A DNA stretch of 64,000 nucleotides from FEN-1297 sp964530445 (lineage in GTDB: Bacteria; Bacteroidota; Ignavibacteria; Ignavibacteriales; Ignavibacteriaceae). Location: positions 1 to 64,000 of the forward strand of contig CAZHBJ010000001.1 in NCBI GenBank assembly GCA_964530445.1. Reading direction: 5' to 3'. The position numbers were made by a program, and so were the translations under genes. Positions within the stretch are counted from its first letter, which is position 1. Each line of letters begins with the position of its first letter. Positions 36,234-45,636 of the stretch are shown here, in pieces. The notes beneath the pieces were generated by a model that saw only the letters and a program-made list of their open reading frames with translations, was not told the origin of the DNA and made no database searches.

Positions 36234-38876
36234 ATGTCGGAAACTAAAACGAAAAAAGTTCGAGTTTACAAATTAGCATCCGAGTATAATTTATCGGCTG
36301 AAAATCTTGTGGAATTTTTAGTTAAAAAAGGTCACAAGGTAAAATCGCATATGTCTATCCTTAATGAAGAAATGATCAACGACATAAACGACCATTTTAA
36401 AAAGGATATTGAGAAAGCTGAAAAACATTATAAAAAGGTTGCGGAATTTAATAAGAAAAGAAGCGAAAAAGCCGAAGAGGAAGAAAAAGCTGCTGCCGTA
36501 GAAGAAGAAAAAGTTTCGGAAGAGACTGCAGAAGTTGCAATTACATCTGAAGAAGAAAAGAAAACGGAAACAATTCAAGAGGAAGCTAAACCTGAAGAAA
36601 CAAAGATAGAGGAAGCAAAAGAAGTTCCTGTTGAAGATAAGCATGAAACATCCGAGGAAGAAAAAAATGTAGAAGAAGTTGAAAAAGAAGAGAAAGAAGC
36701 ACCCGCGGAGGCAAAAACAAAACAGTTTATTTCCCCTAAAGAACAGGAAGCCGCCCGTAAAAAAGGATTGAAAGTAGTTGGCAAGATTGATTTGGGTATA
36801 GATGATAAATCAGAGAAAAAACAAGGCGTTTCGGAGAATGGAGACTCTTCTTCAGCCAAACGTGAAGCTACCAAGAAACGTAAAAAACCGAAAGCTAAAA
36901 AGAAAGCGGGTGATTTAACATCGGATGAGCCTCAAATTACTAAAAAGAAAAAAAGAGTAAAGAAATTTGAAATTGATCAGAAAGAAGTTAAAGAAGCTAT
37001 TAGAAAAACGCTGTTAAGCATGGATGATTCGGTTTTATCCGGCAGAGCAATTCAAAGGAAAAAGAAAAGAAAAGAAAGAGAAGCCGAGGAGGAAAGGAAG
37101 CAGGAGCTTAAAGCACTTGAAAAAAATAAAATATCGGTTACCGAATTTATTGCTGTAAACGAACTGGCAAATTTAATGAATGTACCGGTTAGCGATGTTA
37201 TTACAAAATGTATAGAACTTGGACTAATGGTTTCGATAAACCAGAGACTGGATGTAGAAACTATTACTCTGGTAGCAGATGAATTTGGATTCGAGGTAGA
37301 ATTTCAAAAAGAATATACTTCCGAAGCACTGGAAGATACAGTGGACGAACCTGAAACTCTTCAGGGCCGTTCCCCGGTTGTGACTATAATGGGACATGTA
37401 GATCACGGGAAAACTTCACTGCTGGATTATATAAGAAGTACTAATGTAGTTGCCGGTGAATCCGGAGGAATAACACAGCACATAGGCGCTTATAAGGTTG
37501 ATGTGGGTAACGGTAAGTTTATAGCGTTTCTCGATACTCCCGGTCACGAAGCATTTACGGCAATGAGAGCCCGCGGTGCTCAATTAACGGATATTGTTGT
37601 TCTTGTTGTTGCTGCTGATGACGCGGTTATGCCTCAAACAGTTGAAGCTATAAATCATGCCCAGGCTGCAAATGTACCGATAGTAATTGCAATAAATAAA
37701 ATTGATAAGCCCGGCGCAAATATTGAGAAGATTAAGCAGCAGTTAGCTGAGAGAAATATTTTGGTAGAGGACTGGGGCGGTAAATATCAGTGTGTTGAGA
37801 TTTCAGCTAAATCAGGTTTAAATGTAGATAACCTTTTGGAAAAAATCTTGCTTGAAGCTGAAATTCTTGATTTGAAAGCCAACCCGGAACGCAATGCGCG
37901 CGGCGTTGTTGTAGAATCAGAACTTGATAAGGGAAAAGGAATTACCGGTACTATTCTCGTCCAAAAAGGAACTTTAAAGATCGGAGATCCGTTTGTCGCA
38001 GGTATTTATCAAGGCAAAGTAAGAGCAATGTTCGATGAAAGAGGGAAAAAAGTTTCGGAAGCTCCACCTTCCACTCCTGTACAGGTATTAGGCTTTGAAG
38101 GAGCACCGCAGGCAGGCGATACATTCGTGGTTGTGGAATCCGACAGGATGGCGAGAGAAATCGGATTAAAAAGACAGCAGCTAAAGCGCGAACAGGACCA
38201 GAAACAAGTGCACCATATTACTCTTGATGAAATAGCGAAACAAATTAGTATCGGCGGGGTAAAAGAACTTCCTTTAATTGTTAAAGGCGATGTGGATGGT
38301 TCCGTTGAAGCTTTGTCCGATTCTTTAATGAAATTATCCAACGAAGAAGTGATTGTTCGAGTAATTCATAAAGGTGTAGGCGGTATTTCTGAAAGCGACG
38401 TTCTGCTTGCTTCGGCTTCACAAGCCATAATCCTGGGCTTTCATGTAAGACCGAACTTAAATGCAAGAAAATTAGCCGAAACACAAAATGTAGATATACG
38501 ATTGTATAATGTTATATATGATGCTATAAATGAAGTTAAATCTGCATTAGAAGGGCTCCTTTCTCCGGTACTTTCAGAGGAAGTTACTGCTACCCTGGAA
38601 ATTAGAGAAACATTTAAAGTCCCTAAGTCCGGTACAGTTGCCGGATGCTATGTGCACGACGGTAAAATTACACGTAACAGTAAAGTTAGACTTATACGCG
38701 ATGGAATTGTTGTTCATGAAGGTGAAATTGCATCACTTAAACGTTTTAAAGATGATGTAAGAGAGGTAGATTCCGGTTATGAATGCGGGCTAAATATTGC
38801 CAACTTTAACGATCTTAAAGTAGGTGATACAATTGAAGCATTCAAGATAATTGAAACCAAGAAAAAACTGGCTTAA
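36234..38876 (+). CDS. infB: Translation initiation factor IF-2
   Basis: An 880-residue protein with an N-terminal IF2_N helix (VRVYKLASEYNLSAENLVEF), a long Lys/Glu-rich low-complexity linker (about 60-290), a second IF2_N motif (VTEFIAVNELANLM), then the GTPase core. The core has G1 GHVDHGKTS near residue 387, G3 DTPGHEAF, G4 NKID and G5 SAKSG, followed by domains II-IV. It delivers initiator tRNA to the 30S subunit. It lies 22 bases after nusA in the same operon. Antisense open frames over the linker reflect its codon bias and are not genes. Confidence 0.98.
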   Translation: MSETKTKKVRVYKLASEYNLSAENLVEFLVKKGHKVKSHMSILNEEMINDINDHFKKDIEKAEKHYKKVAEFNKKRSEKAEEEEKAAAVEEEKVSEETAEVAITSEEEKKTETIQEEAKPEETKIEEAKEVPVEDKHETSEEEKNVEEVEKEEKEAPAEAKTKQFISPKEQEAARKKGLKVVGKIDLGIDDKSEKKQGVSENGDSSSAKREATKKRKKPKAKKKAGDLTSDEPQITKKKKRVKKFEIDQKEVKEAIRKTLLSMDDSVLSGRAIQRKKKRKEREAEEERKQELKALEKNKISVTEFIAVNELANLMNVPVSDVITKCIELGLMVSINQRLDVETITLVADEFGFEVEFQKEYTSEALEDTVDEPETLQGRSPVVTIMGHVDHGKTSLLDYIRSTNVVAGESGGITQHIGAYKVDVGNGKFIAFLDTPGHEAFTAMRARGAQLTDIVVLVVAADDAVMPQTVEAINHAQAANVPIVIAINKIDKPGANIEKIKQQLAERNILVEDWGGKYQCVEISAKSGLNVDNLLEKILLEAEILDLKANPERNARGVVVESELDKGKGITGTILVQKGTLKIGDPFVAGIYQGKVRAMFDERGKKVSEAPPSTPVQVLGFEGAPQAGDTFVVVESDRMAREIGLKRQQLKREQDQKQVHHITLDEIAKQISIGGVKELPLIVKGDVDGSVEALSDSLMKLSNEEVIVRVIHKGVGGISESDVLLASASQAIILGFHVRPNLNARKLAETQNVDIRLYNVIYDAINEVKSALEGLLSPVLSEEVTATLEIRETFKVPKSGTVAGCYVHDGKITRNSKVRLIRDGIVVHEGEIASLKRFKDDVREVDSGYECGLNIANFNDLKVGDTIEAFKIIETKKKLA

Positions 38877-38970
38877 TATTTTTCAAGCTTTTTATATTCT
38901 GATATGGTATAATAATTTAGTTTCGGAATAAATTTTTTTTGAATTTTTGTAAAGTTAGATGCCGGTTCGA

Positions 38971-38976
38971 AAGGAG
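38971..38976 (+). promoter_or_regulatory. Ribosome-binding site fixing the TTG start of rbfA
   Basis: AAGGAG lies 8 bases before the TTG at 38985. The nearby ATG at 38977 reads into a stop within four codons, so TTG is the only sensible start. Confidence 0.7.
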
Positions 38977-38984
38977 ATGAGAAA

Positions 38985-39353
38985 TTGACGCATAGAATAG
39001 ATAGAGTTGAACATCTGATTAAAGAAGAAATTAGTTTGATCCTTTTGTATAAACTACCGGACAAATTGCAGGACTCCTCTTTCGGCTTTGTTACGGTTAC
39101 TTCCGTAAAGGTCAGCCCCGATCTTAAAATTGCAAAAATTTACATTTCCGTGCTGGAAAAAGATAAACGCGATTCATCTTTAGATAAAATCAAATCTGTT
39201 TCCGGCTTTATCCGCTCCGAACTTGCTTCAAGAATAAGAATAAAGTTTGTACCTGAGTTGAAATTCTTTATTGACGATACCAGTGACTATGTGGAAAAGA
39301 TTGAAGGCTTAATTAAACAAATTCACGAAAATGATAATAAGGGAAACGACTGA
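38985..39353 (+). CDS. rbfA: Ribosome-binding factor A
   Basis: A 122-residue protein starting at TTG with a good ribosome-binding site (see 38971). It matches RbfA in RIDRVEHLIKEEISLIL, FVTVTSVKVSPDLKIAKIYIS and the C-terminal RIRIKFVPELKFFIDDT. It binds the 30S subunit during late 16S rRNA maturation. Its end overlaps the truB start by 23 bases, which suggests coupled translation. Confidence 0.94.
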   Translation: MTHRIDRVEHLIKEEISLILLYKLPDKLQDSSFGFVTVTSVKVSPDLKIAKIYISVLEKDKRDSSLDKIKSVSGFIRSELASRIRIKFVPELKFFIDDTSDYVEKIEGLIKQIHENDNKGND

Positions 39354-40032
39354 TTATTCAAATTTAGATTTTCAATCCGGAGAAGTTATTCTTGTTGACA
39401 AGCCTGTTGGCTGGACTTCATTTAAAGTTATCTACGAAATAAGAAAAGCTATCGGAGTAAAAAAAGTCGGTCATGCAGGTACTCTTGATCCTCTTGCCTC
39501 CGGTTTGCTTATAATATGTACCGGGCGAAAAACAAAAGAAATAGAGAAATATCAATTTTTTGAAAAAACTTATACCGGCACTATCTTATTAGGAAAATCT
39601 TCGCCCTCAATGGATTTGGAAACCGAAATTATTCATGAAAGTTCTTTAGAAGAAATAACAGAGTTTAAAATTTTATCGGTACGGAATACTTTTTTAGGTG
39701 ATATATTTCAAGTTCCGCCCATGTATTCGGCAATTAAGTATAAAGGAAAATCACTTTATAAATTAGCTAGAAAAGGAAAAACCGTAGAAAGACAGCCGAG
39801 GAAAGTAAACGTTTCAAAATTTGAAATAAAAAGCATTTCCCTGCCTTTCGTTAATTTTGAAATAACATGCAGCAAAGGTACTTATATTCGGGTTATTGCC
39901 AATGACTTTGGAGAAAAGCTGGGTTGTGGAGCTTTATTAAGTTCATTAAGAAGAATAAATATAGGGGAATACTCGGTAGGAAGCGCGGTAAATATTGATG
40001 ATTTTGTAAAAAAGTTTAAAAAATGTAATTAA
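39331..40032 (+). CDS. truB: tRNA pseudouridine(55) synthase TruB
   Basis: A 233-residue enzyme that makes pseudouridine 55 in tRNAs. Motifs are LVDKPVGWTSF and GHAGTLDPLASGLL, whose Asp is the catalytic residue, plus QVPPMYSAIKYKGKSLYKLAR and CSKGTYIRVIANDFG. The C-terminal PUA extension of E. coli TruB is absent, as in many short bacterial forms. The chosen ATG overlaps rbfA by 23 bases; no closer ATG precedes the conserved core. Confidence 0.94.
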   Translation: MIIRETTDYSNLDFQSGEVILVDKPVGWTSFKVIYEIRKAIGVKKVGHAGTLDPLASGLLIICTGRKTKEIEKYQFFEKTYTGTILLGKSSPSMDLETEIIHESSLEEITEFKILSVRNTFLGDIFQVPPMYSAIKYKGKSLYKLARKGKTVERQPRKVNVSKFEIKSISLPFVNFEITCSKGTYIRVIANDFGEKLGCGALLSSLRRINIGEYSVGSAVNIDDFVKKFKKCN

Positions 40033-40050
40033 AATCCTGCAGGATATCTG

Positions 40051-40090
40051 AAGTAGTGAAATTTGGCGGTGATATATTCACTTCTTTTTA
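40051..40090 (+). terminator. Possible terminator after truB
   Basis: GAAG-TGAA-type bases near 40051 pair with TTCACTTC (about 40077-40084), with a small bulge, and TTTTT follows. The stem is imperfect, so the call is weak; a promoter for ribF may follow in 40091-40140. Confidence 0.4.
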
Positions 40091-40140
40091 ACCCAAAAAA
40101 AGCGTATATTAGCAGACTTTAGTTTATGTAAGATATTGTT

Positions 40141-41085
40141 ATGGAAGTATTTAATAGTTTATCCGAAGTACAAAAGAATAAAAATACGGTTATTACCTTA
40201 GGCACATTTGACGGTATTCATCTTGGCCATAAGAAAATAATTGAAGGGGTAATTAAAAAAGCTGAAAAGCTAAATGCCAGAAGTTTTTTAATAACTTTTA
40301 ATCCCCATCCTCGTAGTATAGTTTCAAAAGGACATTCTATAAAATTATTGCATACACTGGAAGAAAAAATTGATATTCTAAAAGATTTGGGAATACAAAA
40401 TCTTTTAATTATAAAATTTACTCAGGAATTTTCACAGCTTAGCTCGGAAGAATTTGTAAAAAATTATATAATAAATGGAATAGGGCTAAACGAAATTGTT
40501 ATAGGCTATGATCACCATTTCGGAAAAGGCAGAGGCGGAGATGAACAAACATTAAGAGAAATGGGTAAGGAATTTGATTTTAACGTTACAAAGGTTGATG
40601 CTGTAAATATTAACGGTACTTCGGTAAGCAGTACAAAAATAAGAAATGCCCTGGCTGATGGTAATATTAATATGGCCAATTCGTTTTTAGGAAGATATTA
40701 TTCATTTAATGGTAAGGTAATTAAAGGCGATGGAAGAGGAAGAACATTAGGTTTCCCTACGGCAAATATAAAATTGAATAATGAAAATAAATTACTGCCT
40801 GCCATTGGCATTTACGCTGTTGAACTTATGATGACGAACGAAAAGCATTTCGGTTTAATGAGTATAGGCAAAAGACCGACTTTCTATAATGAAGGTCAGC
40901 TGACAACTGAAATTTATATATATGACTTCGACAGGGATATTTATAATGAAAATGTTACCGTTAAAGTTATTGAAAGAATTAGAGGTGAAGAAAAATATTC
41001 GTCACCCGAAGAGCTTGTTGCTCAAATGAAAAAAGACAAAGAAGCCGGAGTGGAAATAATGAGCCGTCTTCAGATGGAGTTTTGA
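40141..41085 (+). CDS. ribF: Bifunctional riboflavin kinase/FAD synthetase RibF
   Basis: A 314-residue enzyme with an N-terminal FMN adenylyltransferase domain (TLGTFDGIHLGHKKII, near residue 20) and a C-terminal flavokinase domain. The second domain has KGDGRGRTLGFPTANI near residue 199, and GIYAVELMM follows. It converts riboflavin to FMN and FAD. Both domains are complete. It lies between truB and rpsO in the common bacterial order. Confidence 0.95.
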   Translation: MEVFNSLSEVQKNKNTVITLGTFDGIHLGHKKIIEGVIKKAEKLNARSFLITFNPHPRSIVSKGHSIKLLHTLEEKIDILKDLGIQNLLIIKFTQEFSQLSSEEFVKNYIINGIGLNEIVIGYDHHFGKGRGGDEQTLREMGKEFDFNVTKVDAVNINGTSVSSTKIRNALADGNINMANSFLGRYYSFNGKVIKGDGRGRTLGFPTANIKLNNENKLLPAIGIYAVELMMTNEKHFGLMSIGKRPTFYNEGQLTTEIYIYDFDRDIYNENVTVKVIERIRGEEKYSSPEELVAQMKKDKEAGVEIMSRLQMEF

Positions 41086-41150
41086 AAATAAATAATTAAT
41101 CCCGGTTGTTTCTGGGGTTATATCGTACAATAAAAAAGGATAAATGTAAA

Positions 41151-41414
41151 ATGACAAAAGAAGAAAAACTTGAATTAATTAAAAAGTTCGGAAATAATGA
41201 TAAGGATTCCGGTAAGCCGGAAGTTCAAATAGCTCTTTTAACAAAAAGAATAAATGATTTAACCGAGCATTTTAATGTTCATAAGAAAGACCACCATTCA
41301 AGAAGAGGACTTATGATGATGGTTGGAAAAAGAAGAAGACTTTTGGATTATCTCGCAGCAAAGGACATTGAGAGATACAGATCGGTTATTAAAGAGTTAA
41401 ACATTAGAAAGTAA
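41151..41414 (+). CDS. rpsO: Ribosomal protein uS15
   Basis: An 87-residue protein starting MTKEEKLELIKKFG at the ATG at 41151. An upstream in-frame ATG at 41106 would add 15 atypical residues; AAAAAAGGA lies before the chosen start as a ribosome-binding site. The family phrases are DSGKPEVQIALLTKRI, HKKDHHSRRGL and KRRRLLDYL. It is a primary 16S rRNA-binding protein, and pnp follows 10 bases later as in many bacteria. Confidence 0.96.
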   Translation: MTKEEKLELIKKFGNNDKDSGKPEVQIALLTKRINDLTEHFNVHKKDHHSRRGLMMMVGKRRRLLDYLAAKDIERYRSVIKELNIRK

Positions 41415-41424
41415 AGGAAATTAA

Positions 41425-43536
41425 ATGGTAGTAAAAAAAGAAGTTGAAATCGGCGGTAAAACATTTTCGATTGAAACCGGGCTGCTTGCCAAGCAGGCTA
41501 ACGGTGCAGTTATGGTTAGGTACGCGGATACTATGGTTTTGGTTACGGCGGTTGCCACGGAAGAAGCTAAAGAAGATCAGGACTTCTTCCCTCTTCAAGT
41601 TGAATATAGAGAAAAAACTTCAGCTGCGGGTAAATTCCCGGGCGGTTATATTAAGAGAGAAGGCCGTCCAAGTGAAAAAGAAATATTGAGTGCAAGATTA
41701 ATCGATCGTCCGATTAGACCTCTTTTTCCCAAGGATTTTAAGAACGAGACTCAGGTTATTGCATTCGTTTTTTCTCACGACGGCGAGAATGATGCCGATA
41801 TTTTAGGTGCCGTCGGCGCTTCTGCCGCTTTAACTATTTCGGACATTCCTTTTGACGGACCTATGGCTGAAGTTAGAGTCGGAAGAGTGAACGGTGAATT
41901 TGTAGTTAATCCTACCACCCAGCAAATAAAAGAAAGCGATATCGAATTAGTTGTGGCAGGCACTGCCGATTCGATTATGATGGTGGAAGGAGAATCGAAA
42001 GAAATAGGTGAAAGCGACCTACTTGATGCGCTTAAATTTGCACAGGCTGAAATTAAAAAGCTCATTCAAATTCAGTTGGAACTTAAAGCCGAAGTAGGTA
42101 AAACCAAATGGGAAGTAGCTCCGGTTGAAGTAGACGAAGCATTAAAAAAAGATGTTTACAACTTAGCCTATGAAAAATTTAAAGAGATTGTTTATTCGGT
42201 TCTTGCAAAAGAAGAGAGAAGTTCAAAAAATAAAGAACTTTCGGCATTTGTAAATGAATCCCTTGCTGAAAAATATCCCGAACAGGAAAAAATTATCGGT
42301 GAGATTCTTCACGATCTTGAAAAAGATTTAATGAGAAATAGAATTCTAAGCGAAGGTATGCGTCTGGACGGAAGAAATACAAAGCAGATTCGACCGATTT
42401 CGATAGAACTTGGACTATTACCAAGAACCCATGGTTCGGCATTATTTACAAGAGGTGAAACTCAAAGTTTAACAACCGTTACCCTCGGTACAAAAAGCGA
42501 TGAGCAGATAATTGACGGTCTGCTTGAAGAGTATTCCAAAAAATTTATGCTTCACTACAATTTCCCGCCGTTTAGTGTTGGCGAAGTCGGTAGAATATCT
42601 GGTGTTGGCAGAAGAGAAATCGGTCATGGAAATTTAGCTGAAAGAGCATTAAAAGTTTTAATGCCGCCGGAAGAGACTTTTCCGTATACAGTGCGTGTTA
42701 TTTCGGATATCCTTGAATCGAACGGTTCTTCTTCCATGGCAACTGTTTGCGCAGGGTCTCTTGGTTTAATGGATGCCGGTGTTCCTTTAAGCAAGCCCTG
42801 TGCCGGCATTGCAATGGGATTGGTAAAAGAAGGTGAGAACTTTGCTATCCTTTCCGATATTCTGGGTAATGAAGACCATCTCGGCGATATGGATTTTAAA
42901 GTTGCCGGTACCTCCGACGGAATTACTGCCTTTCAAATGGATATAAAAATCCAGGGCATTTCATTTGAGATTATGGAGATAGCTCTGGCTCAGGCAAAAG
43001 AAGGCAGAATGCACATTCTTGGTATAATGAATGAATCAATTCAGTCTCCGCGCGGTTCTTTATCATCTTTTGCTCCAAGATTGATAACCATGAAGGTCGA
43101 TACCGATCAGATTGGTTTGATAATCGGACCCGGCGGTAAAACTATTCAGGGAATGCAGAGATTATTCGGTGTTGATATCAACATCGACGATGACGGAACA
43201 GTTAATATTGCTTCTCCAAATAAAGAGAACGCTGCTAAATGTAAAGAGTATATTAAGAAATTAACGGCAACACCGGAAATTGGCGAAGTGTATGAAGGTG
43301 TAATTACCAAAATTATGGATTTCGGCGCATTTGTCGAAATACTTCCCGGTAAAGAAGGATTACTGCATATTTCGCAAATTGATAATAAAAGAGTAAATAA
43401 AGTAACCGATTATTATAAAGAAGGAGATAAGGTTACGGTTAAGCTTATTAAAATGGAAAACGGTAAGTTTTCATTAAGCAGAAAAGAATTACTCAAAGAA
43501 AATAATCACGAACAAACTGCTCCTTCGGAGAAATAG
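41425..43536 (+). CDS. pnp: Polyribonucleotide nucleotidyltransferase (PNPase)
   Basis: A 703-residue phosphorolytic 3'-to-5' exoribonuclease of standard length. It has two RNase PH domains (about 1-230 and 310-545, with RTHGSALFTRGETQS and the second-domain GDMDFKVAGT) and a helical linker. A KH domain (IGLIIGPGGKTIQGM, about 555) and a C-terminal S1 domain (YEGVITKIMDFGAFVEI, about 625) follow. It degrades mRNA and is commonly co-transcribed with rpsO. A terminator follows it. Confidence 0.97.
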   Translation: MVVKKEVEIGGKTFSIETGLLAKQANGAVMVRYADTMVLVTAVATEEAKEDQDFFPLQVEYREKTSAAGKFPGGYIKREGRPSEKEILSARLIDRPIRPLFPKDFKNETQVIAFVFSHDGENDADILGAVGASAALTISDIPFDGPMAEVRVGRVNGEFVVNPTTQQIKESDIELVVAGTADSIMMVEGESKEIGESDLLDALKFAQAEIKKLIQIQLELKAEVGKTKWEVAPVEVDEALKKDVYNLAYEKFKEIVYSVLAKEERSSKNKELSAFVNESLAEKYPEQEKIIGEILHDLEKDLMRNRILSEGMRLDGRNTKQIRPISIELGLLPRTHGSALFTRGETQSLTTVTLGTKSDEQIIDGLLEEYSKKFMLHYNFPPFSVGEVGRISGVGRREIGHGNLAERALKVLMPPEETFPYTVRVISDILESNGSSSMATVCAGSLGLMDAGVPLSKPCAGIAMGLVKEGENFAILSDILGNEDHLGDMDFKVAGTSDGITAFQMDIKIQGISFEIMEIALAQAKEGRMHILGIMNESIQSPRGSLSSFAPRLITMKVDTDQIGLIIGPGGKTIQGMQRLFGVDINIDDDGTVNIASPNKENAAKCKEYIKKLTATPEIGEVYEGVITKIMDFGAFVEILPGKEGLLHISQIDNKRVNKVTDYYKEGDKVTVKLIKMENGKFSLSRKELLKENNHEQTAPSEK

Positions 43537-43542
43537 ATATTG

Positions 43543-43575
43543 TACCGGATTTATTCTTCCGGTATTCTTTATTTT
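43543..43575 (+). terminator. Rho-independent terminator of the rpsO-pnp transcript
   Basis: TACCGGA (43543-43549), an 8-base loop, and TCCGGTA (43558-43564) form a 7-bp stem followed by TTCTTTATTTTG, starting 7 bases after the pnp stop. Confidence 0.7.
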
Positions 43576-44002
43576 GTAGCATGTACTTAACCCGGCTAAA
43601 TGATTGGGTTTCTGATTCGTTTAAGTTTTTAAGAAAGTTAAATAGTAAACTTTATAAGTAAATAAATTTTTTTCGTTAAAAAATTGAATACGGCAACCGG
43701 TAAATAGGCAAGATACTATTTTACATGCTAATTACAATTTTAAAGACAGATTACAATAATTTTTACCTATTAGGTAAAGGATATTTTAAGTTTTAAGCAA
43801 AAATTAGGCTTTTCCGTGATAAAAGGAACAAATAACATATTTCTTCTCTTTTACCTGCTTCTTTATATCAAAATTTATAAAGAAAGTACGGCTGAAACAT
43901 CCGGAATGGAATTTCAATATAGCTATTTAAATGGAATGGCCTGTAACATATTCAAAATTTTTAAAGTGAAATACAACATTTCATCAAACGAGTTTAGTTT
44001 AT
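43576..44002. other. Noncoding region upstream of rng with an operator-like palindrome
   Basis: This region of about 430 bases separates pnp from rng. The clearest element is TTTACCTA-T-TAGGTAAA (43762-43778), a perfect 8-base inverted repeat around one base. A 94-codon open frame at 43816 has no recognisable features and overlaps rng in another frame; I do not call it. RNase E/G genes in some bacteria have long autoregulated 5' leaders, which is one possible reason for this space. Confidence 0.5.
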
Positions 44003-45580
44003 ATGATAAAAGAAATTATAATCAGTTCTTCTACCACACAAACACGCGTTGCAATCACGGAAGATGGGAATTTAGTCGACTTTTTTGTCGATTATCCTGA
44101 AAACCGTAGAACGGTGGGGGATATTTATTTGGGGAAGGTTGCACGTGTTTTACCGGGCATTAAAGCTGCGTTTATAGATATTGGAATGAAGCATGATGCA
44201 TTTCTTCATTTTTCCGATATCGGGGCTAGAACTACTCAATTTCAGGAAATGTTGGGTGACGATTCCGATGTAGATGAGGATGAAGAAGAAGATACCAATC
44301 ATAAAAATAATAACCATTATAAAAGTGCAAGAAATGATTTTGCTAAAGAGGAGGTAGTTCCTAAACTCCATAAAGGCCAGGATATTTTAATCCAAATTAC
44401 CAAAGAGCCGGTAAACAATAAAGGTGTAAGAGTTACATCCTCTGTTTCGCTTCCCGGGAGATTCTGCGTGCTTTTACCTTTCGATAATAAAGTCGGAGTT
44501 TCAAAAAGAATTTCGGACTACAGGGAACGAAGACGATTAAGACATATTGCACGAGGTATTCTGCCGGAAAATTTCGGTTTAATAATTAGAACAGTTGCCA
44601 GGAACCAGACCGAAGAGTCCTTAAGAGATGATATGAATACACTCATTAAAACCTGGGAACAAATTCAAAAAAATATAAAAACCGAAGAACCGCCTTCCCT
44701 AATTCATCAGGATCTTAATACAACTTCTAGCGTAATTAGAGATCTTTTTACTCCGGATGTATCCAAGGTTTTTATAGACTCCAAAAAGCTTTATAAACAA
44801 ATTAAAAATTATGTAGAGGTTGTTCAGCCCGGACTTGCAGACAAGATAGAATTATTCCGTTCAAACAATGCTATTTTCGATTCTTTTAAAGTGGAAGAAC
44901 AGATAAAAACTTTAATGGGTCGAAAAGTTATGCTGCCCAGCGGCGGATACTTAATTATAGAACATACCGAAGCAATGGTAGTAATTGATGTTAACAGCGG
45001 GAGATATGCTAAAAGTAAAGAACAGGAATTGAATTCCTTAAAAACCGATTTGGAAGCATCCAGAGAAATTGCAAGGCAGCTGCGGTTAAGAGATATCGGC
45101 GGAATAATAGTTATAGATTTTATCGATCTGGAGGATGAAAAAAACCGGAAAAAAATATTTGATGAACTAAAGAAAGAATTTAGAAAAGATCGAGCAAAAG
45201 TTTCAATATTGCCAATGTCAGATTTCGGTTTAGTGCAAATTACACGGCAGCGCATAAGGCAGAATATTATGCAGGCAATGAAGGAAGTCTGCCCGTACTG
45301 TCTGGGCACCGGTCTTCTTACAAAGCATTCCCATATTGTTTACGATCTTGAAGGATGGATACAGAAGTTCAAGAAAATTTCCAATGAGAGATCACTGCTT
45401 ATTAAATGTCATCCTTTGGTTGCATCAAAATTGAGAGAAAGTACATTCAAATCCATATTCAAGCTGCAGCTTAAATATTTTGTAAGGTTAAAGCTGATTG
45501 AAGATGAAAGCATGTCTTTGGGACAGATAAAATTTTTCTCTAAAAAAACCCAACGGGAGTTAACGGAAGAAGTTAATTAA
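44003..45580 (+). CDS. rng: Ribonuclease E/G family endoribonuclease
   Basis: A 525-residue protein of RNase G length, lacking the long C-terminal scaffold of RNase E. It has an S1 domain (about 35-130, GDIYLGKVARVLPGIKAAF) interrupted by an acidic insert (residues about 90-100, DEDEEEDT). The DNase I-like catalytic part has VVIDVNSGRYAKSK and IIVIDFIDLEDEK, which supply the magnesium-binding Asp residues. The zinc-link CPYCLGTG follows near residue 432. It processes rRNA and starts mRNA decay. Confidence 0.94.
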   Translation: MIKEIIISSSTTQTRVAITEDGNLVDFFVDYPENRRTVGDIYLGKVARVLPGIKAAFIDIGMKHDAFLHFSDIGARTTQFQEMLGDDSDVDEDEEEDTNHKNNNHYKSARNDFAKEEVVPKLHKGQDILIQITKEPVNNKGVRVTSSVSLPGRFCVLLPFDNKVGVSKRISDYRERRRLRHIARGILPENFGLIIRTVARNQTEESLRDDMNTLIKTWEQIQKNIKTEEPPSLIHQDLNTTSSVIRDLFTPDVSKVFIDSKKLYKQIKNYVEVVQPGLADKIELFRSNNAIFDSFKVEEQIKTLMGRKVMLPSGGYLIIEHTEAMVVIDVNSGRYAKSKEQELNSLKTDLEASREIARQLRLRDIGGIIVIDFIDLEDEKNRKKIFDELKKEFRKDRAKVSILPMSDFGLVQITRQRIRQNIMQAMKEVCPYCLGTGLLTKHSHIVYDLEGWIQKFKKISNERSLLIKCHPLVASKLRESTFKSIFKLQLKYFVRLKLIEDESMSLGQIKFFSKKTQRELTEEVN

Positions 45581-45636
45581 AATTTTTAAATCAAAAAAAT
45601 CCAATATTCATAAAAAACTGATTATTTTTAAATACA

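Noticed and set aside
36318..36874. Phe- and Ser-rich minus-strand frames over the infB linker
   Set aside because: They mirror the Glu/Lys low-complexity codons of IF-2.
43816..44100. 94-codon plus-strand open frame before rng
   Set aside because: No recognisable domain, composition typical of noncoding AT-rich DNA, and its 3' third overlaps the well-supported rng start in another frame.
44824..45309. 161-codon minus-strand frame inside rng
   Set aside because: Lies fully antisense to a conserved gene; its Ser/Ile-rich translation reflects the reverse complement of rng codons.
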